Shown: positions 16,675-26,605, counted from the stretch's first letter. The stretch is 64,000 nucleotides of DNA from Bacteroidia bacterium (GCA_020846025.1 JADLER010000095.1:18687-82686); one strand, 5' to 3'. Numbers and translations are program-made. Notes: generated from the sequence alone by a model not told the origin.

Positions 16675-16812
16675 CTTGATAGTAGATACACTCATGTTAA
16701 GTAAATATTAAATTATACGATAAATAGTGAATCAAAATTAATATTTAATTAATTATTAGATGATTTTAAAGTGAGATTATGGTTGTTGTTTTGTGGAAAA
16801 ACTAATCAAGTT

Positions 16813-19713
16813 ATGAACATAAAATTAATTATCATATCGCTACTTACTTTTTCAAATTTAATTATAGCACAAAACGGTAGTATCACCGGAAAAGTAATTG
16901 ATTCTAAAACAGGTGAAGTATTACCAGGAGCCACAATATTAATTGAGGGAACAACAAAAGGAGTGTTGAGTGATTTTGAAGGAATCTACGCTATAAAGAG
17001 TTTGTTACCAGGAAAATATACCCTTATTTCTAGCTTTATTACTTACGATAATAAGAAGAACATTGATGTTATTGTTAAAGCAAACGAAGTAACAGAATTT
17101 AATATTGGCTTAGACCCATCAAGTTCTCAACAATTAACAGAGGTTGTTGTTCAAGCAGAAATGAATAAAGAAAATACAAATGCCATTTTATTTATGCAAA
17201 AAAATAATGCAAGTGTAAGTGATGGTATTTCATCAGAAAGTATCAAAAAAACACCCGATAGAACAACAAGTGATGTTATAAAAAGAATCAGTGGTGCTAC
17301 AATACAAGACAATAAATTCGCCATCATCAGAGGAATGAGTGATAGATATAACATCGCTTTTATAAATGGTGCTCCTTTACCTAGTTCAGAAAGTGATAAG
17401 AAAGCTTTTTCTTTTGATATTTTTCCAGCTAATCTATTAGATAATATTATGATTATTAAAACAGCCACCCCTGATTTACCTGGCGATTTTTCTGGTGGTG
17501 TTATTCAAATTAATACGAAAGGTATTCCTGAAAAAAACATGCAAAGTATCTCAATTGGGGCTGGTTATAATACACAAACAACATTTAAAGAAATTAAAAC
17601 CTATAAAGGAGGAAAAACTGATTGGCTTGGCATTGATGATGGAACAAGAGCGTTACCGAGTTCTCTTCCAACAACGAAAGATTTTTCAAAAGATAAACTA
17701 GAGCAGATTAATTATGCTAAAATGTTAAATTATGATTGGAGTTTACAAACTCAAAAAGCAATTCCTAACTTAAACCTACAATACTCATTAGCAAATGTAG
17801 GTAAGGTATTTAAAAGGAAAGCAGGGAGTATATTAGCAATCAACTATAACAATAACACAAATACAACATTTACAACTAGAAGAGATTTTTCGGAACAGGG
17901 CGAAAATTATGAAATTATCAAGAATAGTGATTATCAAGACACCACATATACTAATACTATTTTAGCAAGTGCACTTTGGAATTTAGCTTACAAATTAAAT
18001 GACAATAATCAGATTAGTTTAAAAAATCTATATAGCATAAATTCAGAAGATAAAGTAATAACCCGAAAGGGAGCATTAGATATAGGTAATAATAAATGGG
18101 AAAAGTCAAGTGCAAGATGGTTTACTCAAAATAAAATTTATTCGGGTCAATTAAATGGAGAACATAATATTGAAATTGCAAAAATCAAATTAAACTGGGT
18201 GGCAGGATATAGCCATATAAAAAGAGAGATGCCTAACTTAAGAGTAATGCGTTATACAAAAAGTTCAATCGAACAAAATGTAGAGGCTGATTCAACGCCT
18301 TACACAGCAAACATTTTTACTAGTAACTCAACTTCAACTAGTAATGGTGGAACTATGTTATTTACAAAAACAGATGAGAGTATAAAAAGTATAAAATATG
18401 ACTTATCAAAAAACATTAAAATTAGTAAAACACAACATGAGTTAAAGCTAGGAGGAAATCATATTTACAGAGACAGAGCATTTACTGCAAGACTATTAGG
18501 TTATGGAATGTACAGAAAAAATTCATCATTAACCCCTAATACCAATTTACTATTGTTAGATGAATCAGAAATTTTTTCTCAATCGAACATGGGAATTATT
18601 GACGGACCAGGTGTAAAAGACGGCGGTTTTTTATTAGTAGAAGCCACAACACCTAAAGATAGCTACCAAGCATCTTCGTTATTAAACGCAGGCTATTTAT
18701 CAATTGACTCAAAATTCTTTGACCGTTTAAGATTTATATATGGCGCAAGAATTGAATCTTATAATCAAAAAATTACCTACTTTTTAAAACCTGATGAAGC
18801 AACTACAAATGACACCACTGTAATAGACATCTTACCCTCAATTAATGCAGTATATAGCCTAACAGAAAAAACAAATCTTAGATTATCCTATTACAGAACA
18901 GTATCTAGACCAGAGTTTAGGGAATTAGTACCATTTACATTTGTAGATTTTTCTAATGGATTTAGTATTGATGGGAATCCAACATTAATAAGAGGAAAGG
19001 TAGATAACTACGATATAAGAGGTGAATGGTTTCCAGGCGTTGGGCAATTGGTTTCAATATCTGGATTCTACAAACGAATTACTAATGCAACAGAAATGGC
19101 TGTGAATGCAGCTTCACAAATTAAGAGTTTAACTTATGTAAACGTTCCATTAGTAGAAAACATAGGACTTGAATTAGAATATCGCATTAAATTAAGTAGT
19201 CTCTTTAAAAATGATTCATTAAACATCATTAAAAACACCTCATTCTTCTCAAATTTTGCCTATATACAATCTAAAGTAGATGTAAGTAAAATAAACGGTG
19301 CAGGAATGTCAACTCGTCCGCTTCAAGGGCAATCTCCTTTTATTATAAATGCAGGTGTACAATATTTAGATACTGAAAAAGGCTGGGGAGTTAGCTTATC
19401 CTATAATGTAATTGGAAGAAGAATAGTAATTGTTGGCTCTATTGCAGAGCCTGACTTTTATGAAGCTCCAAGACATGTATTAGACTTACAATTATCTAAA
19501 ACTATCAAACAGAAATTTGAAATAAAACTAAACCTACGAGATATCTTAGCACAAAGACAAATTTGGTATCAAGACATTAATAAAAATGGAAAGCTTGATA
19601 AAAATGCTGAAAAAGAAAATCAAAACCTCACACATTCAAGCAATATAGACAATGTAATGTTTAATACAAAACTAGCACCAACTATATCTTTATCGTTATC
19701 CTACAAATTTTAG
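16813..19713 (+). CDS. TonB-dependent outer-membrane receptor
   Basis: About 966 residues. I chose the ATG at 16813 because it gives a clean signal peptide (MNIKLIIISLLTFSNLIIAQ); a GTG at 16771 would add 14 residues before it. A carboxypeptidase-regulatory-like domain follows (SITGKVIDSKTGEVLPGATI, SDFEGIYAIKSLLPGKYTL), then the plug (SDVIKRISGATIQDNKFAII, TPDLPGDFSGGVIQINTKG) and a ~700-residue barrel ending in the outer-membrane signature TISLSLSYKF. It imports an unknown ligand using TonB energy. Its neighbours (two regulators and a T9SS protein) suggest a regulated nutrient such as phosphate or a metal, which is inference only. No SusD partner is adjacent. Confidence 0.9.
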   Translation: MNIKLIIISLLTFSNLIIAQNGSITGKVIDSKTGEVLPGATILIEGTTKGVLSDFEGIYAIKSLLPGKYTLISSFITYDNKKNIDVIVKANEVTEFNIGLDPSSSQQLTEVVVQAEMNKENTNAILFMQKNNASVSDGISSESIKKTPDRTTSDVIKRISGATIQDNKFAIIRGMSDRYNIAFINGAPLPSSESDKKAFSFDIFPANLLDNIMIIKTATPDLPGDFSGGVIQINTKGIPEKNMQSISIGAGYNTQTTFKEIKTYKGGKTDWLGIDDGTRALPSSLPTTKDFSKDKLEQINYAKMLNYDWSLQTQKAIPNLNLQYSLANVGKVFKRKAGSILAINYNNNTNTTFTTRRDFSEQGENYEIIKNSDYQDTTYTNTILASALWNLAYKLNDNNQISLKNLYSINSEDKVITRKGALDIGNNKWEKSSARWFTQNKIYSGQLNGEHNIEIAKIKLNWVAGYSHIKREMPNLRVMRYTKSSIEQNVEADSTPYTANIFTSNSTSTSNGGTMLFTKTDESIKSIKYDLSKNIKISKTQHELKLGGNHIYRDRAFTARLLGYGMYRKNSSLTPNTNLLLLDESEIFSQSNMGIIDGPGVKDGGFLLVEATTPKDSYQASSLLNAGYLSIDSKFFDRLRFIYGARIESYNQKITYFLKPDEATTNDTTVIDILPSINAVYSLTEKTNLRLSYYRTVSRPEFRELVPFTFVDFSNGFSIDGNPTLIRGKVDNYDIRGEWFPGVGQLVSISGFYKRITNATEMAVNAASQIKSLTYVNVPLVENIGLELEYRIKLSSLFKNDSLNIIKNTSFFSNFAYIQSKVDVSKINGAGMSTRPLQGQSPFIINAGVQYLDTEKGWGVSLSYNVIGRRIVIVGSIAEPDFYEAPRHVLDLQLSKTIKQKFEIKLNLRDILAQRQIWYQDINKNGKLDKNAEKENQNLTHSSNIDNVMFNTKLAPTISLSLSYKF

Positions 19714-19824
19714 CAAATCACAACATCATTAAATTTTAAAGCGAATCGAAATTATTAATATTCAATTAATATAATTATAAATTTTACATAAGATTCGTTT
19801 AATGTTCAAGAAAGATTGCTGAAA

Positions 19825-19832
19825 TAATTTTG
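19825..19832 (+). promoter_or_regulatory. Candidate -7 promoter element of the T9SS protein gene
   Basis: TAATTTTG matches the consensus TAnnTTTG and lies 24 bases upstream of the ATG at 19857. The T9SS gene may therefore have its own promoter in addition to read-through from the receptor gene. Confidence 0.45.
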
Positions 19833-19856
19833 TAGCAATAAAAAACAAAAAATATC

Positions 19857-21584
19857 ATGAAAAAAACTTATTTATCTGCGGCTTTACTTGCCAGCTCATT
19901 TTTAACCGCACAGTCGCCATTTACATGGGATGTTACAACATACAAAGGCGCATTTCCAGTAACCGACAATACACCAGCAACAGATTGGACTTTTGGTTGG
20001 GCAAATTGGGATCCCGAAAACACCGTTTATGCTGTTCCTACATCAACCATTACTGGAGATATTTCAACTAATACTTCGATAAGTGGTGTTGTGTATCTAG
20101 ACGGTATTGTGCATGTTAAGAACAATGCCATACTTACCATTGCGCCAGGCACAATTATTAGATGTAAAGCAAATGATGTAAGCTTAAATCCTGGAACGCT
20201 CGTAATCACAAAAGGCTCTAAAATTAATGCACAAGGCACAGCATCACAACCCATCGTTTTTACATCAAACAATTCAGTTAATGATGGTCGTAATCCTGGC
20301 GATTGGGGAGGGATTATCTTATTAGGAGATGCTGTAATAAATACAGGAGGCGTTTCTACTAATCCAAATGTAAGCAGAGTTGAAGGTTTTGCAACAAATG
20401 ACCCATTAAGATATTATGGAGGTGCAAATGACGCTGATAATTCAGGAATTTTATCTTATGTTAGAATTGAATTTGCAGGAGTTGCATTAGACCCATTACA
20501 ATCAAACTCAGAAATTAATGGTTTAACACTAGGAGGAGTTGGTTCTGGTACACAAATTGATCATGTGCAAGTTTCATTTTGTGGTGATGATGCTTTTGAA
20601 TGGTTTGGTGGAACCGTTGACGCAAAATATTTAATTGCATACAGAACAATTGATGATGATTTTGATACTGATTATGGATATAGAGGTCGTGTACAATTTG
20701 GTTTAGGTATTAAAGATCCAAATCTGTGGGATGCCATTTCAGGTGGCGCAAGTAATGGGATTGAATCTGATAACAACGGTACCTCGCCCTATTTAGCACA
20801 TCCTTTAACAAGACCTGTATTCTCAAACTTCACATTTATTGGAGCAAAAGGAGATGGTACGGTATATGGTTCAGGAACTTTACCCGTTGGTGAAGCACAC
20901 GAAGCAGCGGCGCACATACGTCGTAACTCTTCACATTCAATATTTAATTCACTTATTTTAGGTTACGAAAAAGGATTACGTTTACAAAATGCTGTAACGC
21001 AAGATAATTTTAATGCTCCATCAAACGCTGACTCGGTTGCTGTAATTGCAAATGTTAACATTACATCTGAAATCCCTTCTACTTATATAACCGAATCGGC
21101 TACTGTTTTTAATCAAGGTTGGTATCATAGCTATTCCGTTTCAAATAACATTGATACAGTTACTACAATTGCTCAGATTAATTTTGTAAATGCTTTTGTT
21201 TCTCTAGGGTCAACGCCAGATTATCGTCTTGCTTCCAATTCATCTGCCTCAACTGGCGCAACTTTTACTCACCCAGCATTTGTTGGAGGTTTCACAGGTA
21301 TCGAAGATAACATTCATCTAATTAAAGATTCCTTTATAGTGTTCCCTAATCCAACCTCAGAAAGTACTACTCTGTCATTCGATACTAAAGAAGAAGGCAA
21401 TGTTACAATTACACTATATGATATTCTTGGCAATCTAGTTAATCAAATTTCAGACAACAATTCATTTGAAAAAGGACATCATTCTATAGTAGTTAGTACT
21501 TCTCATTTATTAAGTGGGGTGTACTTTTTTTCAATTGAATTAAATAACGTAAAAGAAACTAAGAAAATAATTATTAATCATTAA
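19857..21584 (+). CDS. Secreted beta-helix-like protein with T9SS type A sorting domain
   Basis: A 575-residue protein with a signal peptide (MKKTYLSAALLASSFLTAQ). The middle has right-handed beta-helix features: stacked short strands such as GVVYLDGIVHVKNNAILTI, APGTIIRCKAND, GDWGGIILLGDAVIN and LSYVRIEFAGVALD. The last ~85 residues form a type A sorting domain (IVFPNPTSESTTLSF, ITLYDILGNLVNQI, LLSGVYFFSIEL), so it is exported across the outer membrane by the type IX system and probably surface-anchored. It follows the receptor gene by 143 bases and may capture or process the receptor ligand. No catalytic residues were identified. Confidence 0.85.
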   Translation: MKKTYLSAALLASSFLTAQSPFTWDVTTYKGAFPVTDNTPATDWTFGWANWDPENTVYAVPTSTITGDISTNTSISGVVYLDGIVHVKNNAILTIAPGTIIRCKANDVSLNPGTLVITKGSKINAQGTASQPIVFTSNNSVNDGRNPGDWGGIILLGDAVINTGGVSTNPNVSRVEGFATNDPLRYYGGANDADNSGILSYVRIEFAGVALDPLQSNSEINGLTLGGVGSGTQIDHVQVSFCGDDAFEWFGGTVDAKYLIAYRTIDDDFDTDYGYRGRVQFGLGIKDPNLWDAISGGASNGIESDNNGTSPYLAHPLTRPVFSNFTFIGAKGDGTVYGSGTLPVGEAHEAAAHIRRNSSHSIFNSLILGYEKGLRLQNAVTQDNFNAPSNADSVAVIANVNITSEIPSTYITESATVFNQGWYHSYSVSNNIDTVTTIAQINFVNAFVSLGSTPDYRLASNSSASTGATFTHPAFVGGFTGIEDNIHLIKDSFIVFPNPTSESTTLSFDTKEEGNVTITLYDILGNLVNQISDNNSFEKGHHSIVVSTSHLLSGVYFFSIELNNVKETKKIIINH

Positions 21585-21596
21585 TACAATTTTAGT

Positions 21597-21627
21597 TAAA
21601 GGTGCAAACATTGTGTTTGCACCTTTA
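21597..21627 (+). terminator. Rho-independent-like terminator abutting the next start codon
   Basis: A perfect stem of 14 bp (21597-21610 with 21614-21627, core GGTGCAAACA and complement) with a 3-base TTG loop. It begins 13 bases after the T9SS gene stop and ends only 5 bases before the ATG of the next regulator gene, so it may also modulate that gene's expression. Confidence 0.75.
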
Positions 21628-21632
21628 TATTT

Positions 21633-22325
21633 ATGGTGAATATATTCCACATAGTTCTAATTTCAAATCAAAAAACATTTGCTAATGAGGTAGTTCCAAT
21701 CATAGAAGAAGACAACAACAAAATTTCCATTATAAGTTCAGAAAAGGTACTTTACAACCTACTAGACAAGGAAAAGGTTGATTTGATATTGATGGAACTT
21801 GATTTCAAACCAAAAGACGGGATTACACTAACTGGTGAGATAAAAAATAATAAAAAAATTAAATCACCACACATTATGTTATATTCTAATAAACTTGATG
21901 ATTATATTCAAATTATTGCATATAATTCAGGAGTTGATGATTATATTTCATCAAATATAAATCCAAAATTATTAAGAGCCCGTATCTCATCCATTAAAAA
22001 AAGATTAACTGACAGATATTCAAGTACGGACCTCATACCTAGAGAATCAAATTTCTATGTTGATAAAGAACAATATGTAATTCATACTTCAAAAGGAAAA
22101 ATAAGTTTACCGAAAAAAGAATTTGAATTATTAAATTTAATGTATAAAAACAACAAAAAAGTATTTACACGAAAAGAAATTACAATGCTTATTTGGAACC
22201 TAAATGAACCTACTAAAAGCAGAAGGATTGACACTCATATTAGGAACATTCGTAAAATTCTTGGTAAAGATGTTATAAAAACTGTAAAAGGGAAAGGCTA
22301 TAGCATTAATAATGAAATACTTTAA
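21633..22325 (+). CDS. Response regulator with degenerate receiver (Asp to Glu)
   Basis: A 230-residue protein aligned throughout with the OmpR-type regulator at 15958-16653. The winged helix is well kept (PKKEFELLNLMYKN, FTRKEITMLIWN, RRIDTHIRNIRKILG, IKTVKGKGYSINN). In the receiver the phospho-acceptor position is Glu55 (LILMELDF), the acidic pocket is Ser11-Asn12 instead of Asp-Asp, and the conserved Lys is Ser107; only Ser85 is kept. Phosphorylation by a kinase is therefore unlikely, and Glu may mimic the active state. It probably works as a constitutive or protein-controlled DNA-binding partner of the TonB receptor locus. The start is the ATG immediately after the terminator hairpin. Confidence 0.85.
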   Translation: MVNIFHIVLISNQKTFANEVVPIIEEDNNKISIISSEKVLYNLLDKEKVDLILMELDFKPKDGITLTGEIKNNKKIKSPHIMLYSNKLDDYIQIIAYNSGVDDYISSNINPKLLRARISSIKKRLTDRYSSTDLIPRESNFYVDKEQYVIHTSKGKISLPKKEFELLNLMYKNNKKVFTRKEITMLIWNLNEPTKSRRIDTHIRNIRKILGKDVIKTVKGKGYSINNEIL

Positions 22326-22326
22326 C

Positions 22327-23307
22327 TTAATGTTGTAAAGGACGTTTTTTTATCATCCCTCCTTTTGTATCTTTAATACTATTCATTACAACAAAAGCAT
22401 TTGGATCAATCTTTAAGATCTCTGTATTTAACTTATTCAGTTCTAATCTTGTAATAACTGTAAAGATAATATCAATATCATTTCCTTCGCCACGTTTACC
22501 ATAACCTCGTTTACCTGCATAAACAGTTACACCACGCCCCATATCTTCTATAATCATCTTCCTAATTTCTTCGTTATGAGATGAAATAATGGTAACACCT
22601 GTATATTCTTCAATACCTTGTATTACAAAATCTAATGTTTTAGATGCAGCTAAATATGTAATCATGGAATATAGCGCAGCTTCAATTGATAAAAAATAGG
22701 CAGCTGTTGAAAAGATGATAATATTAATTCCAATAATTACATCGCCCATGGTTACCCCAAATTTACGACTTAAAAATATCGCTAATACTTCCGTTCCATC
22801 TAATACAGCTCCACCTCGTACTGATAATCCAATACCTGATCCAAGAAAGAAACCACCAAAAACCGCTACAAGTAATTTATCATGTGTAATTTCAGGAAAA
22901 TGAATAAATGTTATGCTTAAAGCTAATCCAGTTATACTAATAATGGTTTTAATTGCAAATTGTTTATCTACTACCTTAAAGGCTAGTAACACAAATGGGA
23001 CATTTACTAAAACGAGCAAAATAGATAAAGGTGCATTAAATAAATCAGCTAATAAAAGTGATATACCTGTAGCCCCCCCATCAATGAAATGACTTGGTAA
23101 TAAAAAACTTTCTAATCCAAAAGAAGCAGATGCAATACCAAGTGTTATTAAAAAAATATCGCGTAATAAACGATGAAACGACACCCTTAATGAAACAAAA
23201 CCCTTTGCAATATAATATGGGGTGTAATTCTTGTTTTTATTAGTTTTATTCTTATAATTTAATACTAAATAAATAACTGCTTTCTCAAAAAACTTTCTCA
23301 TACTCAT
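22327..23307 (-). CDS. YitT family membrane protein
   Basis: A 326-residue protein. Five to six membrane segments of the DUF161/YitT domain span about 45-240 (ITLGIASASFGLESFLLP, FIDGGATGISLLLA, GSGIGLSVRGGAVLDGTEVL). A C-terminal DUF2179 domain follows (TGVTIISSHNEEIRKMI, RGVTVYAGKRGYGKRG, DPNAFVVMNSI). The transported or sensed substrate of the family is not established. It is convergent with the regulator gene, with one base between stops. Confidence 0.88.
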   Translation of the reverse strand: MSMRKFFEKAVIYLVLNYKNKTNKNKNYTPYYIAKGFVSLRVSFHRLLRDIFLITLGIASASFGLESFLLPSHFIDGGATGISLLLADLFNAPLSILLVLVNVPFVLLAFKVVDKQFAIKTIISITGLALSITFIHFPEITHDKLLVAVFGGFFLGSGIGLSVRGGAVLDGTEVLAIFLSRKFGVTMGDVIIGINIIIFSTAAYFLSIEAALYSMITYLAASKTLDFVIQGIEEYTGVTIISSHNEEIRKMIIEDMGRGVTVYAGKRGYGKRGEGNDIDIIFTVITRLELNKLNTEILKIDPNAFVVMNSIKDTKGGMIKKRPLQH

Positions 23308-23352
23308 TTATTTGTTTTAATCTAGTTTTAAAAGACTAGAAACTCAATATAC

Positions 23353-23889
23353 CTATTTATCTCGGTATATGACTAAATTAATAATTCCTAAAGCTGGCGT
23401 ACTATTATCTGTAAGTGACACCACAAAAGGTTTACGTTCTCCTTCAAAACAATTATAAACTACAAAACCTTTATCTTCGGTAGGATTTGGTAGTTTTTGC
23501 TCATAATATCGTTTTAAATCATTAAATATATCCGTACTTAAATCTATATCTGTACAATTAATTTGAATTTCCACTTCATCTAAACTATCATTCTGTAAAT
23601 TATAGGTTACAGAGTAATTAGTGATACTATCTATTTTAAACTCAAAATATAAATAATTCGTATCTCTTTCAGTAGGTACTGTTTGTTCTTTTTTAATAAT
23701 AGAATCTGTACTGCTATTTAAATCTAATCCTCTAATTACGCCATCTTTAGTTTTAATGATGTCATCTAACACCGCATTATATCCTGGAAACACTCTTTGT
23801 TTCTTAGGTTGTTCTATTGGTTGCGTATTATTACACGCCCATAAAAACAGTGAAATGACAACTAAAATATAATAAATAATTTTATGCAT
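23353..23889 (-). CDS. Lipoprotein of unknown function
   Basis: A 178-residue protein with a lipoprotein signal (YYILVVISLFLWACNN; Cys19 is the probable lipidation site). The mature part is rich in strand-forming stretches with alternating charge (YLYFEFKIDSITNYSVTYNL) and has no recognised domain. It lies 3 bases after the lysS stop on the same strand and is probably cotranscribed; YitT follows after 45 bases. Confidence 0.7.
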   Translation of the reverse strand: MHKIIYYILVVISLFLWACNNTQPIEQPKKQRVFPGYNAVLDDIIKTKDGVIRGLDLNSSTDSIIKKEQTVPTERDTNYLYFEFKIDSITNYSVTYNLQNDSLDEVEIQINCTDIDLSTDIFNDLKRYYEQKLPNPTEDKGFVVYNCFEGERKPFVVSLTDNSTPALGIINLVIYRDK

Positions 23890-23892
23890 AAA

Positions 23893-25434
23893 TTATTTTT
23901 CTAAATCCTCACTAATTACGGTTTGTACTTCTGGTCTCATTTGTGGAAATAATAATACATCTTGAATAGATGGTTGATTGGTTAACAACATACACAATCT
24001 ATCAATTCCAAACCCAATTCCCGATGTAGGAGGCATACCATATTCTAAAGCACGTAAAAAATCATAATCAATAAACATAGCCTCATCATCGCCTCGTTCC
24101 ATAAGCCTTACTTGCTCTTCAAATCGTTCACGCTGATCAATAGGGTCATTTAATTCAGAATAAGCATTAGCTATTTCTTTTCCATTTATCATCAATTCAA
24201 AACGCTCTACCAAACCTTGTTTGTCTCTGTGTTTTTTGGTAAGTGGACTCATCTCAACTGGATAATCAGTGATAAATGTAGGCTGTATATAATTTGATTC
24301 ACACTTTTCACCAAATATAGTATCAATTAGCTTTGCTTTACCCATTGAATTATCAATCTCTAGGTGTAGCTTTTTACACACCTCACGTAATTGAGTTTCA
24401 TCCATATTACTCACATCAATGCCAGTATGCTCTTTAATAGCATCATAAATAGTAACTCGTTTAAATGGTGGGGTGAAATTAATTAACTTATCTCCTACCG
24501 GAATTTCGGCTGTACCATGTAAATCTAGTGCAATTTTCTCGAGTAGTTTTTCGGTAGTGTTCATCATCCAAAAATAATCGCGATAAGCCACATAAAACTC
24601 TAAAACCGTAAACTCAGGATTATGTGTTCTATCCATTCCTTCATTTCTGAAATTACGACTGAACTCATACACCCAATCAAATCCCCCCACTATCAATCGT
24701 TTTAAATATAACTCGTTAGCAATACGTAAATACAACGGAATATCTAAAGCATTGTGATGTGTGAGAAACGGGCGCGCAGCTGCTCCACCCGGAATAGTTT
24801 GTAAAACTGGCGTATCAACTTCTAATGCGCCATTATTGTTTAAAAAATCTCTAATAGATGAAATAATTTTGGAGCGTTGCTCAAATGTTTTCTTAACTTT
24901 TGGATTAATGATTAAATCTACATAACGCTGACGATAACGAAACTCTGGATCAGACACCTCATCAAAGGCATTACCTTCAGCATCTGTTTTTACAACTGGC
25001 AAAGGCTTTAATGATTTACTTAACAACTTAAAAGAAGTAACATGTATAGAGATTTCACCAGTTTTAGTAGTAAACACATAACCCTCCACACCAATAATGT
25101 CTCCTAAATCAATTAATTTTTTCCATACAACATCATACAATGTTTTATCTTCTCCAGCACATATATCATCACGACGAACATAAATTTGAATTCGCTCTGT
25201 ACTATCTTGAATTAATGCAAAAGCTGCCTTGCCCATATCTCGTACACTCATAATACGACCAGCAATACTTATATCTTTATAGTTAAGCTTATCTCTTTCG
25301 TAGTTTTCTTTAATATCCTCGGCTGTTACATTTACTTTAAATTCAGCTGCTGGATATGGATCAATCCCTAGTTTTCTTAACTCCTCTAACTTTTCGCGTC
25401 TTAATATTTCTTGTTCGCTTAACTCTTGAAACAT
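23893..25434 (-). CDS. lysS: Lysyl-tRNA synthetase, class II
   Basis: A 513-residue enzyme that charges tRNA-Lys. The N-terminal OB anticodon-binding domain covers ~55-150 (SIAGRIMSVRDMGKAAFALI). The class II catalytic core has motif 2 (FRNEGMDRTHNPEFTVLEFY) and motif 3 (GIGFGIDRLCMLLTNQPSIQ, followed by DVLLFPQMRPE). Length and architecture match the bacterial class II enzyme. The gene leads a minus-strand group with the lipoprotein and perhaps YitT. Confidence 0.96.
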   Translation of the reverse strand: MFQELSEQEILRREKLEELRKLGIDPYPAAEFKVNVTAEDIKENYERDKLNYKDISIAGRIMSVRDMGKAAFALIQDSTERIQIYVRRDDICAGEDKTLYDVVWKKLIDLGDIIGVEGYVFTTKTGEISIHVTSFKLLSKSLKPLPVVKTDAEGNAFDEVSDPEFRYRQRYVDLIINPKVKKTFEQRSKIISSIRDFLNNNGALEVDTPVLQTIPGGAAARPFLTHHNALDIPLYLRIANELYLKRLIVGGFDWVYEFSRNFRNEGMDRTHNPEFTVLEFYVAYRDYFWMMNTTEKLLEKIALDLHGTAEIPVGDKLINFTPPFKRVTIYDAIKEHTGIDVSNMDETQLREVCKKLHLEIDNSMGKAKLIDTIFGEKCESNYIQPTFITDYPVEMSPLTKKHRDKQGLVERFELMINGKEIANAYSELNDPIDQRERFEEQVRLMERGDDEAMFIDYDFLRALEYGMPPTSGIGFGIDRLCMLLTNQPSIQDVLLFPQMRPEVQTVISEDLEK

Positions 25435-25576
25435 AATCTCTATTTAAATAAAATTTTTCCCGAAGTTAATTATTTAAGCCTAGCAATATAACCCAAAACA
25501 AGCCTAACTTTTCACATTTTATTAAAAGATAGACCATAAATAAGTGTAATTTTTAAAAATAGAACTATTTTTGAAT

Positions 25577-26566
25577 ATGCGATTTTTAACCTCTTTCTCA
25601 TTCTATTTGCTTTTAGGGTTTTGTATAACCTATATTAACCCTGCATTTGCTCAAGAAAATGAGAAAGAAATGCCACAAACCGAAGCCTCAGATGAGCAAG
25701 ATCTTTATGTGCCAGACAAAGGGTTCCATTTGGGCGTTATTATTGGGGCTTATTGGGCTAATAGGAATACTGCTTATTTATACGACGGGTATGGTTACGA
25801 CATATACGGACAACGAAATTCATTTGTTAATAGTGTATTGCGCGACCAGATTGTGAATGTTTATGGCGGCGGTAATGGCGGTGTAGATTATATAGCTCAA
25901 TTACTTAATGTAAACCCTGGCGATTGGACGTTTACAGAAAGTGATATGCCCGTAAATTTAAGATATACTACTACTTACGTTGTTGGGCTTAACACCCGAT
26001 ATAGGATTGACAAAAAATCAGCCATACTTTTAAATATAAATGGCACAAAACTAAATGTAAATGGTAAATTTACGATTACGGCATTAAACACCACTGGCGC
26101 TGGAAATGGCTTAGGTAATGGATTTAACAACACGCCTCGCATTAATCAATTTGCTATTGTTGGATCCGAACAACGTTTGATGTTTCAATTTGGATATCAA
26201 CGCTTGTTGGGTAAAAACAAACGTCTTAACTTCTTAGTAGAAGCAGGCATGAATATTATCATGTCAAAAGCTCAAAAAAACCAAGCCGTTTTTACGAGTG
26301 ATTTTAATGGTGGCGCCAATAATTTTACAATTGATTTAATGAATGTATATCGCCAATCACAATATTACTACTACAGTGCAAAATATTTTACTGGTGTAGG
26401 CATTGGTGCTTTTGCTGGCTTGGGTATTAATTTTAATATCAATCCTAAATATAGCATTCAACTTTTATATAATCCTTCCTACGACCGCATTACCTTAGGC
26501 TATGCCCCAACTTTTAAACTTCAAAATGCTTGCGGATTTAGAGTTTATTATAATCTAAGCTATTAA
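25577..26566 (+). CDS. Outer-membrane protein of unknown function
   Basis: About 329 residues. The ATG at 25577 gives a signal peptide (MRFLTSFSFYLLLGFCITYI, ending near NPAFAQ); a TTG two codons upstream is also possible. An acidic linker is followed by barrel-like strands (FHLGVIIGAYWANRN, YVVGLNTRYRID, LMFQFGYQRLLG, FTGVGIGAFAGLGINFN) and an aromatic C-terminus (FRVYYNLSY), typical of Bacteroidota outer-membrane barrels. It is not recognised as a named family. It precedes the efflux operon by 70 bases. Confidence 0.68.
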   Translation: MRFLTSFSFYLLLGFCITYINPAFAQENEKEMPQTEASDEQDLYVPDKGFHLGVIIGAYWANRNTAYLYDGYGYDIYGQRNSFVNSVLRDQIVNVYGGGNGGVDYIAQLLNVNPGDWTFTESDMPVNLRYTTTYVVGLNTRYRIDKKSAILLNINGTKLNVNGKFTITALNTTGAGNGLGNGFNNTPRINQFAIVGSEQRLMFQFGYQRLLGKNKRLNFLVEAGMNIIMSKAQKNQAVFTSDFNGGANNFTIDLMNVYRQSQYYYYSAKYFTGVGIGAFAGLGINFNINPKYSIQLLYNPSYDRITLGYAPTFKLQNACGFRVYYNLSY

Positions 26567-26605
26567 TAAAGGTTAAACGACTTATTTTACGTTATAAGTG
26601 GTAAT

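Noticed and set aside
16771..16812. GTG start for the TonB receptor
   Set aside because: The added residues (MRLWLLFCGKTNQV) would precede a complete signal peptide; the ATG at 16813 is more plausible.
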